Assembly (NCBI GenBank): GCA_036362985.1
Contig: JAYGXS010000009.1
Span: 19,358,052 to 19,422,051, forward strand
Source of the DNA: Ligula intestinalis
Lineage: Eukaryota; Platyhelminthes; Cestoda; Diphyllobothriidea; Diphyllobothriidae
Direction: 5' to 3'
DNA length: 64,000 nucleotides
Both the position numbers and the translations under genes were made by a program. A model generated the notes under the pieces. The model saw only the letters and a program-made list of their open reading frames with translations, was not told where the DNA came from and made no database searches. Positions 34,101-39,251 of this stretch are shown one piece after another (the first letter of the stretch is position 1; every line of letters begins with the position of its first letter).

Positions 34101-35417
34101 GAAGACGGCAAAAGTAGGTTATGCAGCGTACGTTAAGTGTCCCTTACTCCAGCATTCTGCCCTATGGGACGGGTGGTAATAGGGAGTTTGTGGGTGTGGC
34201 CTCATGGGAGCACAGGGGAGGAAATCTTGTTGTAATAAGCTGATATATATATGTATATATACAACGAACAAGCGCGTGATTATGGAAGAATAAACGCGAA
34301 ACAATTCTCACCGATTCGGACGCAAATCGAATCCGCTGGTTGGAAAAATTGAGTGTTAATCGAATGCAAAAAAGAATCCGTGGTTGCGTAATCGTCAACA
34401 TAGGCAAAATTCTTTTACCTAAATGTTTCTCTGTGGGCAGTGCAGTGCGCTTAGGTAAAGTTAACGAGGTATGGAAACGCCGTAGAAAACATCAACCAGT
34501 CGCATGATAACCCAGCGCGGAACGGTAACCACACGGTTGCGTGGTGCAGAACTTGGGCAAAGTCTTTGCTGATCTATAAAGGCTGCCGCGTGGGGAGTGC
34601 AATGGCCAAAGGTTAAGTTACCCGGTCAAACGATAAAACAAAGTGCACCAACCTTCAGCAATGAGTTGGAATGCGATGAGCTCAAATATGGACGAATGCG
34701 ATTGAAATAAGGTAGAGATACATACCTTCGTCTACTAAAACACATCTAGTAGTTATTTAAGTATGGCTAACGTACGTGCACAAAATAACCTTCTCTTATC
34801 GGCAAGACCTTGTCCAGCTAATTAGAGATGCGATCCAGGCGGCGGCGTTGATCGCTCAAGGCTGCAATACGACAGACTTCTTCGGTTCCAGACTGTTTGC
34901 AGCCCTTTAGGCCCCCAGATATTTTTACGGAAACTTAGCTTTCAGGTCCACTTTAAAGTGTTTGACCTGCTATTACCGACTGAACTAATGCATGCCTCTA
35001 CCGTCATCCCTCTAGGCAATGGATCGTGCCCATCGAATCGGCCAACAGCGGATGGTAAACGTCTACCGTCTCATTACTGCGGACAGTATTGAGGAGCGCA
35101 TCATGAGTCTGCAAGTGTTCAAGTTGCACATTGCGCGCACCGTGGTCTCCGAGGAGAATCAGTCCATCACGGAGGCGGACACGGGCCGCATCTTTGATAA
35201 TCTCGTCTACTCCTCATCCGCGACCGTTGCCGCTTCGTCGTTTACTGGCACAGGAAGTGGCGACGCAACGGCGGAGTGGGGTGATACCGAGGCCTTCCAG
35301 TATGCAGAGGAGTTTGATCTGGCCACCTTCGTTTCGCGCTGCGTCTCTCAGCCATCACCAGCGATGACCAGTGAGCAGGAAGAGGCGACGGAGGTGGCGG
35401 CGGCGGGAGAATATTAA
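1791..35417 (+). CDS. BTAF1: BTAF1/Mot1-type TBP-removing Snf2 ATPase (3' part)
   Basis: Gene model assembled by hand from 14 exons: 1791-2231, 7356-7733, 19163-19521, 22225-22377, 24636-24904, 24998-25075, 25163-25226, 26331-26538, 27713-27843, 30363-30691, 30825-30992, 31083-31160, 33707-33836 and 35016-35417. Every intron is GT-AG and every phase fits, giving about 1,061 residues. The first three exons give helical, Leu-rich HEAT-type sequence. The rest give a complete Snf2 ATPase with motif I DDLGLGKT, motif II DEGH, motif III LLTGTP, motif [11 protein letters not shown], motif [12 protein letters not shown] and motif [13 protein letters not shown]. The order, the phrase [15 protein letters not shown] and the [11 protein letters not shown] block are diagnostic of BTAF1/Mot1 rather than other Snf2 proteins. 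Family knowledge: Mot1 binds TBP through its HEAT repeats and uses ATP to strip it from DNA in the nucleus. The N-terminal TBP-binding part is missing and should lie upstream of the window. The introns (up to 11.4 kb) are packed with transposons. No polyadenylation signal was recognised just after the stop. Confidence 0.93.
3821..3902. repeat. Long hairpin, 26-bp arms
   Basis: The left arm 3821-3846 and right arm 3877-3902 are reverse complements with one mismatch. Inside them TCTGCC (3848-3853) can pair with GGCAGA (3870-3875), leaving a 16-nt loop. The shape resembles a miRNA precursor or a tiny foldback element. It lies within a BTAF1 intron and on transcription would fold in the sense RNA. 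Confidence 0.9.
4605..5300. repeat. Dispersed non-coding repeat, copy 1
   Basis: About 4703-5180 matches 46959-47420 at very high identity, by eye with only a few substitutions and small indels. About 4590-4700 matches 46505-46605. Relative to the copy at 46.5 kb it lacks roughly 350 bp between the phrases AAGTGACA and CTTTCATCTC. It carries no open reading frame of note. The class is unknown. Confidence 0.85.
6345..6398. repeat. Perfect 24-bp inverted repeat hairpin
   Basis: The arms 6345-6368 and 6375-6398 are exact reverse complements around the 6-nt loop ACTATC. A perfect, tightly closed hairpin this long is unexpected by chance. It could be a young foldback event, a structured RNA in the intron, or a sequencing or assembly snap-back artefact. 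Confidence 0.95.
7356..7733 (+). CDS. BTAF1: BTAF1 exon b: HEAT-repeat region
   Basis: The acceptor is CCCCAG at 7355. GT completes the Ser codon begun in the previous exon, confirming the join across a 5.1-kb intron. The 125 codons contain [11 protein letters not shown] and Met/Ala-rich helices typical of late HEAT repeats in this family. The exon ends after the first base of a codon at a consensus GTGAGT donor. Confidence 0.88.
8490..9240. repeat. Dispersed repeat family, copy 1
   Basis: 8690-8790 and 9060-9200 match 25575-25800 (phrases ACTACAATCATCAGGTCG and GTTGACT.CGTCCAGCCA). 8800-9030 matches 28130-28325 (phrases GTAGGGAGGTTTGGTGTAGC and AAGACGCGTCTGCTGTGGTT). 8595-8625 also resembles 33020-33055. 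The three partial copies together outline a non-coding element of at least 0.7 kb. The class is unknown. Confidence 0.8.
10100..10141. repeat. (GATA)n microsatellite, about 10 units
   Basis: An uninterrupted tetranucleotide run. It lies about 160 bp beyond the stop codon of the minus-strand retrotransposon at 10303-13221, where a 3' tail would be. It may be the tail repeat of that element, or a chance microsatellite grown from it. Confidence 0.97.
10142..13290 (-). mobile_element. CR1/Rex1-like non-LTR retrotransposon A
   Basis: The element is read on the minus strand, with its 5' end near 13290 and 3' UTR at 10142-10302. It carries one long open frame with AP-endonuclease and reverse transcriptase domains. 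The upstream end abuts the 3' end of element B. A diverged fragment of the same family is at 21218-21643. The Rex1/CR1 assignment is from the style of the C-terminus and is tentative. The endonuclease-RT architecture is certain. Confidence 0.85.
10303..13221 (-). CDS. Endonuclease-reverse transcriptase polyprotein (element A)
   Basis: This 972-residue open frame has no stop or frameshift. Residues about 95-300 are an AP-type endonuclease (QET near 128, GDFN near 245, SDHS near 296). Residues about 500-760 are the reverse transcriptase ([38 protein letters not shown] and the catalytic YADD at 729-732). The remainder is the C-terminal region with HPLHSEL and a Cys/Ser-rich end. The real start may be the Met near residue 96, because the first 90 residues look unlike the family. 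Target-primed reverse transcription is the expected role. Intactness suggests recent insertion. No separate ORF1 was seen upstream. Confidence 0.9.
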   Translation of the reverse strand: MYTRLSTSLFCFSAFLDMRSSLLYTRTFLNARRTNILSTEIHNEHSCTFGLIFRTCSTSAPNVIQWNAIRSRKHRCGWKQAMKRQPLASMSLPGLMSTNCRSIFNKSLELDALMLKQEHSKCGVICLQETWLNRDIESQLITPPAYCCFRSDRKSRSISRGGGVAVFVNQQWCTNCKSLFSYSEDHIDVIAVVCRPKFLHNSKGIIYVSIYIPPSTCQDALTHFFDFLSQKLAALSCEHVIILCGDFNRVNLRPLILLGFSDLVNFNTRDDAPLDHILTNYPKLFAVKNRAPLAGSDHSVLLCQPKIYSKTNKGLLVTPERKLHIRDTSPHNISLLQTCISEFIPIFLENRNVESCSSYLTTFLNGIFNICCPFDTVMVRPDRISSPHLKTLRRHKELFYKLGLRERLKDVNALIKREIARLNDLFVSQLFTSSTSSSPLSSSEIWKSLKRLTGQRNTLAHVDADLDSLNSNFIHTPTESYLPTNEISLPPSDFSPVSVATVMKHLNKVKGTTAAGPDGVSPFLLKSCSFQLAPVLAHLINLSFMESKIPDGWRSVKITPIPKKTTSTGPKSFRPIACSSALLVLTERVALDIIKPFSSNFSDPLQFAYKARRSTLDAVALVVHSALRDLDKGCRAYACAFLDYSSAFNTIPRHLLLSKTSACGSPGWVVSWLRDYFSSRTQFVQTGKRKSTVLPNNCGVLQGSILSPHLFSLHTDDLRSPNACLFAKYADDMVVGHPLKSQTHLQTLKDGLDHVTAWSSENGLLLNERKSVQCIFRLRPPTSPETIDFLPNNVSSFRYLGVTLASNLSFTLHIEDLFIKIRKLLYYVRRLRSYRTPQALIWRFIDACILPLILYCSPVTFPALLKKDLLIIKRILRMLSSAAGYSYVFLADLIIQRHFKSVKNFVDRILSEVAHPLHSELMAAKSSRTMRRSFRHMTCRTSAYQYSVLPFLARFLTCEEMEIEKLKADLSP
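13360..16835 (-). pseudogene. Element B endonuclease/RT, frameshifted
   Basis: Endonuclease hallmarks are [16 protein letters not shown] and SDHLPIV (within about 16400-15750). RT hallmarks are [46 protein letters not shown] and the catalytic YADD just beyond the frame change near 14450. The stop is TAA at 13360-13362. At least three frame changes (zinc finger, finger domain of RT, before YADD) mean this copy cannot make a full protein. The C-terminal CPDC...H...C pattern followed by [10 protein letters not shown] matches jockey-type RT ends. Confidence 0.85.
16730..16768 (-). other. 2A-like ribosome-skipping motif [13 protein letters not shown]
   Basis: On the minus strand the codons read [13 protein letters not shown]. 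Family knowledge: the 2A signature is D/G-V/I-E-x-N-P-G then P, and the ribosome fails to join the last G-P bond. Such motifs are known near the N-terminus of some non-LTR retrotransposon proteins. Here the upstream Leu/Ile-rich stretch and the downstream zinc finger fit that layout. D is replaced by G at the first position, which reduces but does not always abolish activity. Confidence 0.8.
16880..18360 (-). pseudogene. RT-RNase H remnant of non-LTR element C
   Basis: A single minus-strand frame from 18341 to about 16970, broken by three in-frame stops (at 18117, 17685 and 17418). It contains the RT catalytic FADD followed by AAVWSQ, the thumb region, and an RNase H I domain. The RNase H shows TDGSAID, a Glu in [25 protein letters not shown] and [14 protein letters not shown], so all active-site positions can be seen. 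The 5' half is missing. The 3' end runs directly into element B. An I/jockey-superfamily origin is likely, since these carry RNase H after RT. Confidence 0.85.
18390..18480 (+). repeat. SINE tail fragment
   Basis: The phrase CTGGCTATGACTGGCTGACG with GATGGCCA recurs at 28783-28830 after a tRNA-like head, and on the minus strand near 63105-63130. This identifies it as the body of a dispersed tRNA-derived SINE. The tRNA-like head is missing here, so it is a 5'-truncated copy. Confidence 0.6.
18690..19060 (+). repeat. tRNA-derived SINE (family S1), one truncated plus one full unit
   Basis: 18939-19022 is tRNA-like. It has an A-box-like TAGCTCAAGTGGTTAAATCG, B-box GGTTCAAATCC, and acceptor arms GGCGTT/AACGCC that pair. 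The length of about 84 nt suggests descent from a long-variable-arm tRNA. Upstream 18750-18938 matches 23000-23118. At 18697-18745 is the 3' part of another unit (CCGAACGCC then GAGTTTTTTCGCAATTGG), so two units sit in tandem. The acceptor mismatch and the flanking SINE sequence argue against a functional tRNA. Confidence 0.8.
19163..19521 (+). CDS. BTAF1: BTAF1 exon c: last HEAT repeats
   Basis: The acceptor is TGTAG at 19162. AC completes a His codon with the single base left by exon b. The exon encodes a His/Ser-rich loop and then [21 protein letters not shown]. This closely follows the conserved family block before the ATPase, with an Ala-Ser-x-x-Phe helix ending in a Pro-Leu-Glu turn. 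It ends in frame at a GTGAGT donor. A CTCT run follows just inside the next intron. Confidence 0.92.
19829..20113 (+). pseudogene. RTE-type RT C-terminal fragment
   Basis: The last half of this frame reads [18 protein letters not shown], then a [11 protein letters not shown] block. That is the usual C-terminal end of RTE-clade reverse transcriptases (W-GHVLR-P and RGGQ-KTW). The catalytic domain is absent, so this is a 5'-truncated insertion, the normal fate of such elements. The first 35 residues are unrelated and probably upstream intron. Confidence 0.7.
21218..21643 (-). pseudogene. Fragment of element A-type RT C-terminus
   Basis: Two overlapping minus-strand frames (21643-21452 and 21462-21241) match element A in HYRRLRSY-type, RHFK.VK.F.DRIL and [12 protein letters not shown] stretches at high identity. 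A frameshift lies near 21460. The copy lacks both the RT core and the 3' tail, so it is truncated at both ends. Confidence 0.85.
22225..22377 (+). CDS. BTAF1: BTAF1 exon d: entry to Snf2 domain
   Basis: The acceptor is CTTTCAG at 22224, phase 0, and the exon starts [11 protein letters not shown]. It ends AELRPYQK. In Snf2 proteins the equivalent Leu-Arg-x-Tyr-Gln is the Q-like motif just before helicase motif I. The donor GTAGAC is weaker than the others, but the reading frame stays open only briefly past it. Confidence 0.93.
22799..23000 (-). repeat. tRNA-derived SINE S1, minus copy
   Basis: The tRNA-like head lies at 22804-22886 on the minus strand, with acceptor GGCGTTT/GAACGCC pairing, A-box TAGCTCAGTGGTCAGAGC and B-box-like GGTTTAAATCC. 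Its conserved upstream block ACCCAAGTGTGATT and its downstream TTTTTTCACAATTGGGTCAA match the other copies. It sits tail-to-head against the plus copy that follows. Confidence 0.8.
23003..23240 (+). repeat. tRNA-derived SINE S1, plus copy
   Basis: The tRNA-like part is 23119-23200, with TAGCTCAGTGGTTAGAGCG and GGTTCAAATCC, followed by GAGTTTTTTTCACAATTGG. The upstream 115 bp match 18790-18930. The Pol III internal promoter boxes look good, but the acceptor stem is imperfect, so this is a SINE and not a tRNA gene. Confidence 0.8.
23426..23709. mobile_element. MITE-like element with tRNA-like core, copy 1
   Basis: The ends 23426-23459 and 23676-23709 are 34-bp inverted repeats with two mismatches. 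Inside, the minus strand (about 23616-23532) has A-box-like TAGTTCAGTGGTTAGGGCG and B-box-like GGGTTCGAATTT. The copy at 52284-52635 has the same internal order and the same terminal core GGCATTACC.GCA. No transposase is present, so any mobility would depend on another element. Confidence 0.8.
24636..24904 (+). CDS. BTAF1: BTAF1 exon e: Walker A of Snf2 ATPase
   Basis: The acceptor is TTCGTAG at 24635. The exon encodes [17 protein letters not shown] followed by [17 protein letters not shown] (helicase motif I, ATP binding). After a basic loop comes [13 protein letters not shown] (motif Ia). The exon ends two bases into a Gln codon at GTGAGA. The loop between motifs I and Ia is shorter than in vertebrate BTAF1. 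Confidence 0.96.
24998..25075 (+). CDS. BTAF1: BTAF1 exon f
   Basis: One base finishes the Gln codon, then [20 protein letters not shown] follows. The TTYDLVRND stretch matches the family's helicase motif Ib region. The exon ends two bases into a Glu codon at consensus GTGAGT. The intron before it is only 93 nt. Confidence 0.94.
25163..25226 (+). CDS. BTAF1: BTAF1 exon g: DEGH box
   Basis: A 64-nt exon encoding [18 protein letters not shown] followed by SKSK. DEGH is the Mot1-type form of helicase motif II (Walker B) and sets this protein apart from the usual DEAH. The preceding intron is 87 nt. The donor GTTGGT is weak, but phase 0 is confirmed by the next exon. Confidence 0.94.
25227..26330 (+). 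other. BTAF1 intron, 1.1 kb
   Basis: 25570-25900 is a copy of the dispersed repeat family first seen at 8.7-9.2 kb. 26210-26257 is a short repeat whose partner lies beyond the next exon at 26616-26662. Nothing else was recognised. Confidence 0.75.
25570..25900. repeat. Dispersed repeat family, copy 2
   Basis: It matches 8690-8790 and 9060-9200 in the same orientation (ACTACAATCATCAGGTCG, CCCAGGTTGG.AGTAAA, GGTTTATTGT) and continues past the gap with GGTGTGT and GCCCG-like phrases. The roughly 270-bp GC-rich centre of copy 1 is missing. Confidence 0.75.
26331..26538 (+). CDS. BTAF1: BTAF1 exon h: helicase motif III
   Basis: Acceptor CCCGTAG at 26330, phase 0. The exon encodes [20 protein letters not shown] followed by [28 protein letters not shown] is helicase motif III, and the [12 protein letters not shown] block is characteristic of BTAF1/Mot1. 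It ends one base into a Gly codon at donor GTACGT. Confidence 0.97.
26539..27712 (+). other. BTAF1 intron, 1.2 kb
   Basis: The intron contains the second member of a short direct repeat (26616-26662) and an internally deleted hAT copy on the minus strand (26761-27030). It also has a 10-bp inverted repeat GTGTAGTGGT/ACCACTACAC around 27044-27086. 27100-27712 shows nothing recognisable. Confidence 0.75.
26761..27030 (-). mobile_element. hAT transposon, internally deleted copy
   Basis: The minus-strand start has TTGCCCAAAGTTAACC and a start codon with MAKRKR, as in the copy at 39.2 kb. After GACGAATGGGCCG the sequence jumps to [14 protein letters not shown] and [12 protein letters not shown]. 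That is the C-terminal dimerisation (hATC) region typical of ZBED/GTF2IRD2-like transposases. The BED finger remainder and catalytic core are absent. An early in-frame stop makes it non-coding. Confidence 0.8.
27713..27843 (+). CDS. BTAF1: BTAF1 exon i
   Basis: The acceptor is TTTTACAG at 27712, and GC completes the split Gly codon. The exon encodes [20 protein letters not shown] followed by LPPKVIQDY. The FILRR-KEDVL-DLPPK block is the conserved linker between the two RecA lobes in Mot1-type ATPases. It ends in phase 0 at GTGAGT. Confidence 0.97.
28125..28420. repeat. Dispersed repeat family, copy 3
   Basis: It matches 8797-9030 in the same orientation: GGCTAGTAGCCC, CCCAATCCCGGCGG-type phrases, GTAGGGAGGTTTGGTGTAGC and AAGACGCGTCTGCTGTGGTT. 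It represents the central part that copy 2 lacks. Confidence 0.8.
28690..28850 (+). repeat. tRNA-derived SINE (family S2)
   Basis: A B-box-rich head (GGTCCCGGGTTCGAATCTCG, about 28747-28766) is preceded by a weak A-box region with TTAGAGTGGTAAAATC. It is followed by the body GGCTATGGCTAACTGATGAT and GGCCA, shared with 18436-18480 and the minus strand near 63105. The head is too decayed to be a tRNA gene. Confidence 0.7.
30363..30691 (+). CDS. BTAF1: BTAF1 exon j
   Basis: Acceptor GCCTTCCAG at 30362, phase 0. The exon encodes [20 protein letters not shown], a low-conservation linker, then [20 protein letters not shown] and [16 protein letters not shown] is the usual Snf2 lobe-2 landmark and matches the conserved BTAF1 CNHPALVL-type block. 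It ends two bases into an Arg codon at GTGAGT. Confidence 0.96.
30825..30992 (+). CDS. BTAF1: BTAF1 exon k: helicase motif IV
   Basis: The acceptor is TAATAG at 30824, and A completes the Arg codon. Then [12 protein letters not shown], an acidic/Ser linker, and [20 protein letters not shown] (motif IV region). The donor GTATGT is good. Phase 2 carries into the next exon, where T completes a Ser codon. Confidence 0.95.
31083..31160 (+). CDS. BTAF1: BTAF1 exon l
   Basis: The exon starts with the base that completes Ser and encodes [20 protein letters not shown] followed by HGTVT. The YVKLDG motif (Y-x-x-L-D-G) is the conserved lobe-2 strand of Snf2 ATPases. The preceding intron is 90 nt. The donor is GTACGT. 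Confidence 0.95.
31161..33706 (+). other. BTAF1 intron, 2.5 kb, triplet-rich
   Basis: Degenerate trinucleotide runs (ACT, ACC, ATT, GTT types) occur near 31890-31990, 32510-32870 and 33360-33440. 33015-33055 resembles the start of the dispersed repeat at 8.6 kb. Leu- or Thr-rich reading frames here come from the triplet repeats. No gene was seen. Confidence 0.75.
33707..33836 (+). CDS. BTAF1: BTAF1 exon m: helicase motif V
   Basis: Acceptor CTGTAG at 33706, and one base completes Arg. The exon encodes [20 protein letters not shown] followed by [18 protein letters not shown]. The [11 protein letters not shown] stretch is motif V in BTAF1/Mot1 form and the EHDWNP stretch is equally characteristic. 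It ends in phase 0 at GTAATC. Confidence 0.97.
33837..35015 (+). other. BTAF1 last intron, 1.2 kb
   Basis: AT-rich in part (TATATATATATGTATATATA near 34243). No gene or recognised repeat. It ends in a CCCTCTAG acceptor. Confidence 0.6.
35016..35417 (+). CDS. BTAF1: BTAF1 final exon: helicase motif VI and C-terminus
   Basis: The exon starts [20 protein letters not shown] (motif VI with arginine finger), then [20 protein letters not shown]. An acidic, Ala/Thr-rich tail follows, and the stop is TAA at 35415-35417. The tail after the [11 protein letters not shown] segment is unlike vertebrate BTAF1 in sequence but of similar modest length. Confidence 0.97.
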   Translation, partial: AMDRAHRIGQQRMVNVYRLITADSIEERIMSLQVFKLHIARTVVSEENQSITEADTGRIFDNLVYSSSATVAASSFTGTGSGDATAEWGDTEAFQYAEEFDLATFVSRCVSQPSPAMTSEQEEATEVAAAGEY

Positions 35418-36673
35418 TATAGTCCGTCCCCGTCTTCTTCCACCCCCTTACGTCTTGCCACATGCATTTCTATGACTCCGTGTTTGTGCTCTCCGGGCGT
35501 CTGCGGTATTACTGTTTATTATTACTGTTACTGTACCGAACCACCCAAACCCGCTCCCCCCATGACTTTTTGTTGAGGTTTAGACCCCCACCTGTCGCGG
35601 TCCACGTAGTTGGTCGGCAGGATTTATCCTCTATTACGAAGCAATGTGAAAAAAAACGTGTACCACTCTTGCTCCCTTGTTTCTACGCTCCGGGCACACC
35701 TGGGTGATCTGGTCTGCTATCTCCATACCTAGAAATTACAGCTGAAGGTAGACAAACATCGGGGATTTGGTAATCTCGGTAGTCTGCATCCCGGCATTAC
35801 TGTTCATTTGGTCTTCTTGCAAATTCGTGGGACTCCGGCTGGCTTCTAGAGTTGAATAACTCCCTCAAATTACCTTACGTCGCGTACTACTCACCAAGTT
35901 AAGTTCGGGCAGGCCTGCACAAGCCTCGCCTCCACCACCTGCCCTGCTTAATTTTTTGGCACCAGTCATATGTTACACTCCACCTACGCAGTAGCCGGCT
36001 TCCTCCTACTAGTTCTGGTAACTTTCTTGGCAGAATTCACTAACCTCGCTCACTACCACTAGGGTGTAGTTCAACTGCAGAAGAGCTGTCATCCATTCTC
36101 TAACTTGACATGCCCGGTATTGGGCAATGTTCGGGGTTCAGATGTCCGTAAGCCCTTTGCTGATGCGGTTGCCTGCCTACTTATAGGATTTGAAATGAAA
36201 TTGAAAGCAGCCTTCGTGTACCTTGCCCACTACCGTCGAGGTCGACTTCAGCTGCGCCGAGATGGCCATCGCCTCCGCTACCCAACGGTTGCCTCACCTC
36301 CGAGTTCCGGTGTTCATTCACCAACCACTGCCGCTGTTGCCGGCCTACTTCTGGAAATTTGGGCTAAATTGACAATTGTCACATACATTGCTCACTGCCG
36401 ACAGTGATGATTTCGGCTACACCGGGACGCTCATCAACTACTTTGCGAATTCTCTTACCTGGCCCCATTCCTATTAGGTAGAGTTCGGCCTAAAAAAATG
36501 CCGCACGCTGCCGGTATTGCATGCTTTCGGAAGCTACACCACATTTGATATTGCACTCCGTCTAAACGTGTACGCATACCGCTCGCCCGGACACCGGCCC
36601 ACGTTTAAGGCAACTCCAGTAGGCTTATATGACATTTATGTCCTTGCTCGTTCCCAGATTAAGTCAAGTCACT
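35418..36673. other. Region downstream of BTAF1
   Basis: The presumed 3' UTR begins here, but no AATAAA was noticed close by. The rest (35700-36670) holds no recognisable gene. Reading frames are short and unrelated to known families. Confidence 0.5.
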
Positions 36674-39090
36674 TTATGAAGGGAAGAAGGCTTTCGCTCT
36701 TGAGCTCCAAAAATTGCAAAAGAGTTCAACCCTAACAATAGTACGTAATACAAATGTAGGCTTAACATCAGTGATAGGTGTGAGCCAATCGCAAACTGCT
36801 GCTACTGACACTATGTTCATTATATCTGTCACAGTTTCTGAGCAAATGAGATACAAGTTTGCGTTTAAAAGTGTCAACAGTATCTGAGAGGACAACTTCA
36901 TCAGGGAGTCTGTTTCACGCTCCGATGACCCTCTGCGAGAAGGCATTCCGTCGAACGTCCATATGGGCCGGTTTCCTCTGCAGTTTAAAGGGTTGACCCC
37001 ACAGATGATCCGTCTGAACCAATTCGAAGAATTCATCAAATTCTAGGGCGCACTCAGCCTCTGGCAATTTGGTAGGTTTTAGTGAGGTCACCGCGGAGTT
37101 GCCTTTAATTGAGAGAAAATAAATTAAGTTCAGTCAATCTGTCTTCATGGTGCAGATGTCCAAAACTCTTGATAATCTTTGTAGCTTTTGCCTGCACTCG
37201 GTTTAGGCTCAGAGCACTCTTCTTAAACCACGGATGCAAGGTCTGGATGGCATACTCCAACTGGGAACGAACAAACGGTCCGTACGTTTTTCTGATGAGT
37301 TCCTTCTTGGTGTGGAAGGATCCCCGTCTAATCGCAATCATCACCTGTGTCGCAGGTTTAGCTGCCCTTAGACACTGTGAAGATGGTTAAAGCGAGGAGT
37401 TTATTAGAACACCGAGGCCTTTCTGTTCGTCAACATTTAAAAGGGGTAGCCCATCAAGAACGTATTGGAAGGAATCTTCCTACTCATTGGTTCTTCTAGT
37501 ATGGAGCCTTAAAACCACACACTTACTAACGTTGACATTTGAAAGCCAACGAGCAGGCCAGCTGTTAAGTCGATTGAGACTCTCTTGAAGTGCTTTCCTA
37601 TCGCCGTCAGACCTGATGGCTCTCCAGAGTTTACCATTGTCTATAATTGAGAGGGAAAAGATCAAGTTCGGTCAGTCTGTCTTCATAAGGCAGATGACCA
37701 AGATTCTTGACCATCTTCGTAGCCCTCGCCTGCACTCGTTCCAGGTGCAGGTAATCCTTCTTGAACCACGGACGCCAGGCCTGGACAGCATACTCCAAGT
37801 GGGACCGAACAAACGCTACGTAGGTTTTCCTGAAAAGCTCCTTGTCAATGTTGACGAATCCCCGCCTAATCGCAAACAGCACCTGTGTCGCACGTTTAGC
37901 TGCCTTTACACACAGAGTAGATGGTTTAAGTGAGGAATTTATTAGAACACCGAGATCCTTTTGTTCGTTCACATTTGAAATGGGTGCCCATTGAGGAGGT
38001 ATTGGAAGGAATCGTTCTCCTCATCTGTCCTTCTAGTACGGAGTCTTAAAACCACACACTTACTAATGTTGTAGTTTAAAAGCCAACGAGCAGACCAGCA
38101 GCTAAGTCGATTGAGACTCTCTTGAAGCGCTTTCCTATCGGCGTCAGACCTGATGGCTCTCCAGAGTTTACCATTGTCAGTAAACATGATAACGCTGCTA
38201 CCCCAAGTCGTAGACACAGTCGTTGGTATAGATTAGGAAGAGCAGTGGCCCTAAGACAGAGTCTTGGGGGGACCACCTAAAACAGATGTGAGGATTGACT
38301 TCGAGTCACTGATGTAAACAGTTTGCGATCACCCTGTGAGAAAATTTATGATCTATGCCAGCAAGTTTCCTCGTATTCCAATTTCTGATAATTTATACAT
38401 TATAAGTTTATGTGGGACGCTGTCGATTGCCTTTATAAAAGCCGTATTGATGACGCCAACCTTAGCATTTTCATTCAGTGCGCGAGTCCACTGCTCAATC
38501 GAGAGCAATAAGCTGGAAAGACAAGAGTGGTTATGTCGGAAATCGTGTTGGAGCCCTGACAGTAAGCTGTTCTCCTCCAGGAACTTAAATGCCACCTTCT
38601 TGCTCATCGTTTCCGTCACCTTGCAGCAAATGCAAGTTAGGATGATAAGCCGATAATTGTTGACCTTCGTTTGGTCCCCACCCTTGTGTATCGGGGTAAA
38701 TAATTGCTGTTTTCCAGTCGGATGGCAGTTTTCCTAATTCGAGTGAAGAACGAAAGCTGCATATGTGCTAGGGGCTGTGAGAGCTCGCTTACCAATTCTT
38801 TCACGAACTTGGCCGTTATATTGCCTGGACAGGATGACTTTGCTTCTTTAAGGCTTTGCAGCTCTTTTTAAACTGCAGATGTTGGGATCAATAGAGACTG
38901 AGGTGCTGGACAAGCGTTTACCACAGTACTGTTGACAGTGTCAAACTGAAGCTCGGTTTCCCTTGTGAATATCGAAGCAAAGAACCAGCTACAGTACTCG
39001 GCTTTCTCGCCATTCTCAACGACTTCCACGCCATTGTCATCCTTAGGTGCGGCGACTGGGTCCTTGCTTTTTAATCTACTAATCTGAACA
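36674..39090 (-). pseudogene. CR1-like RT remnant with internal tandem duplication (G)
   Basis: Going 5' to 3' on the minus strand: about 39070-38660 is the RT entry region (phrases KDDNGVEVVENGEKAEY and FFASIFTRETELQFD). 38619-38353 is the palm start (HDFRHNHSCLSSLL), and 38217-37631 is the thumb (DNGKLWRAIRSDADRKALQE, then DLGVLINSSLKPS and RSHLEYAVQAW). The thumb part then repeats at 37665-37105 as a diverged second copy (DNGKLWRAIRSDGDR, RSQLEYAIQTL). The C-terminal end (HMDVRRNAFSQRVIGA, NRLPDEVV) follows at about 37020-36750. The catalytic YADD segment and many frames are broken. The original family is CR1-like. Confidence 0.85.
37108..38178 (-). repeat. Tandem duplication of about 535 bp inside the RT remnant
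   Basis: 37108-37640 and about 37645-38178 align along their length in the same orientation, including TTTATTAGAACACCGAG and CTTGAAG.GCTTTCCTATCG phrases. The join is at CCAGAGTTTACCATTGTC followed by TATAATTGAGAGGGAAAAG. The units differ by many substitutions, so the duplication is old. Confidence 0.85.
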
Positions 39091-39251
39091 CATATCTGTC
39101 GCGGTTTTGTGAAGGGTCTTGCAGTAACATTCTACTGCCGTACACACACACACACCTCGCGGTTTTTTGGTAGAAAACTCTGGCTCTGACAGGATATCAC
39201 CAGCTCCGCTGAACTGAGGGTTGCCCAAAGTTAACCTCTGAAGCAAAACGT

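Noticed and set aside
39144..39157. (CA)n run as a regulatory Z-DNA element
   Set aside because: Seven dinucleotides only, in degraded transposon sequence. Too short to interpret.
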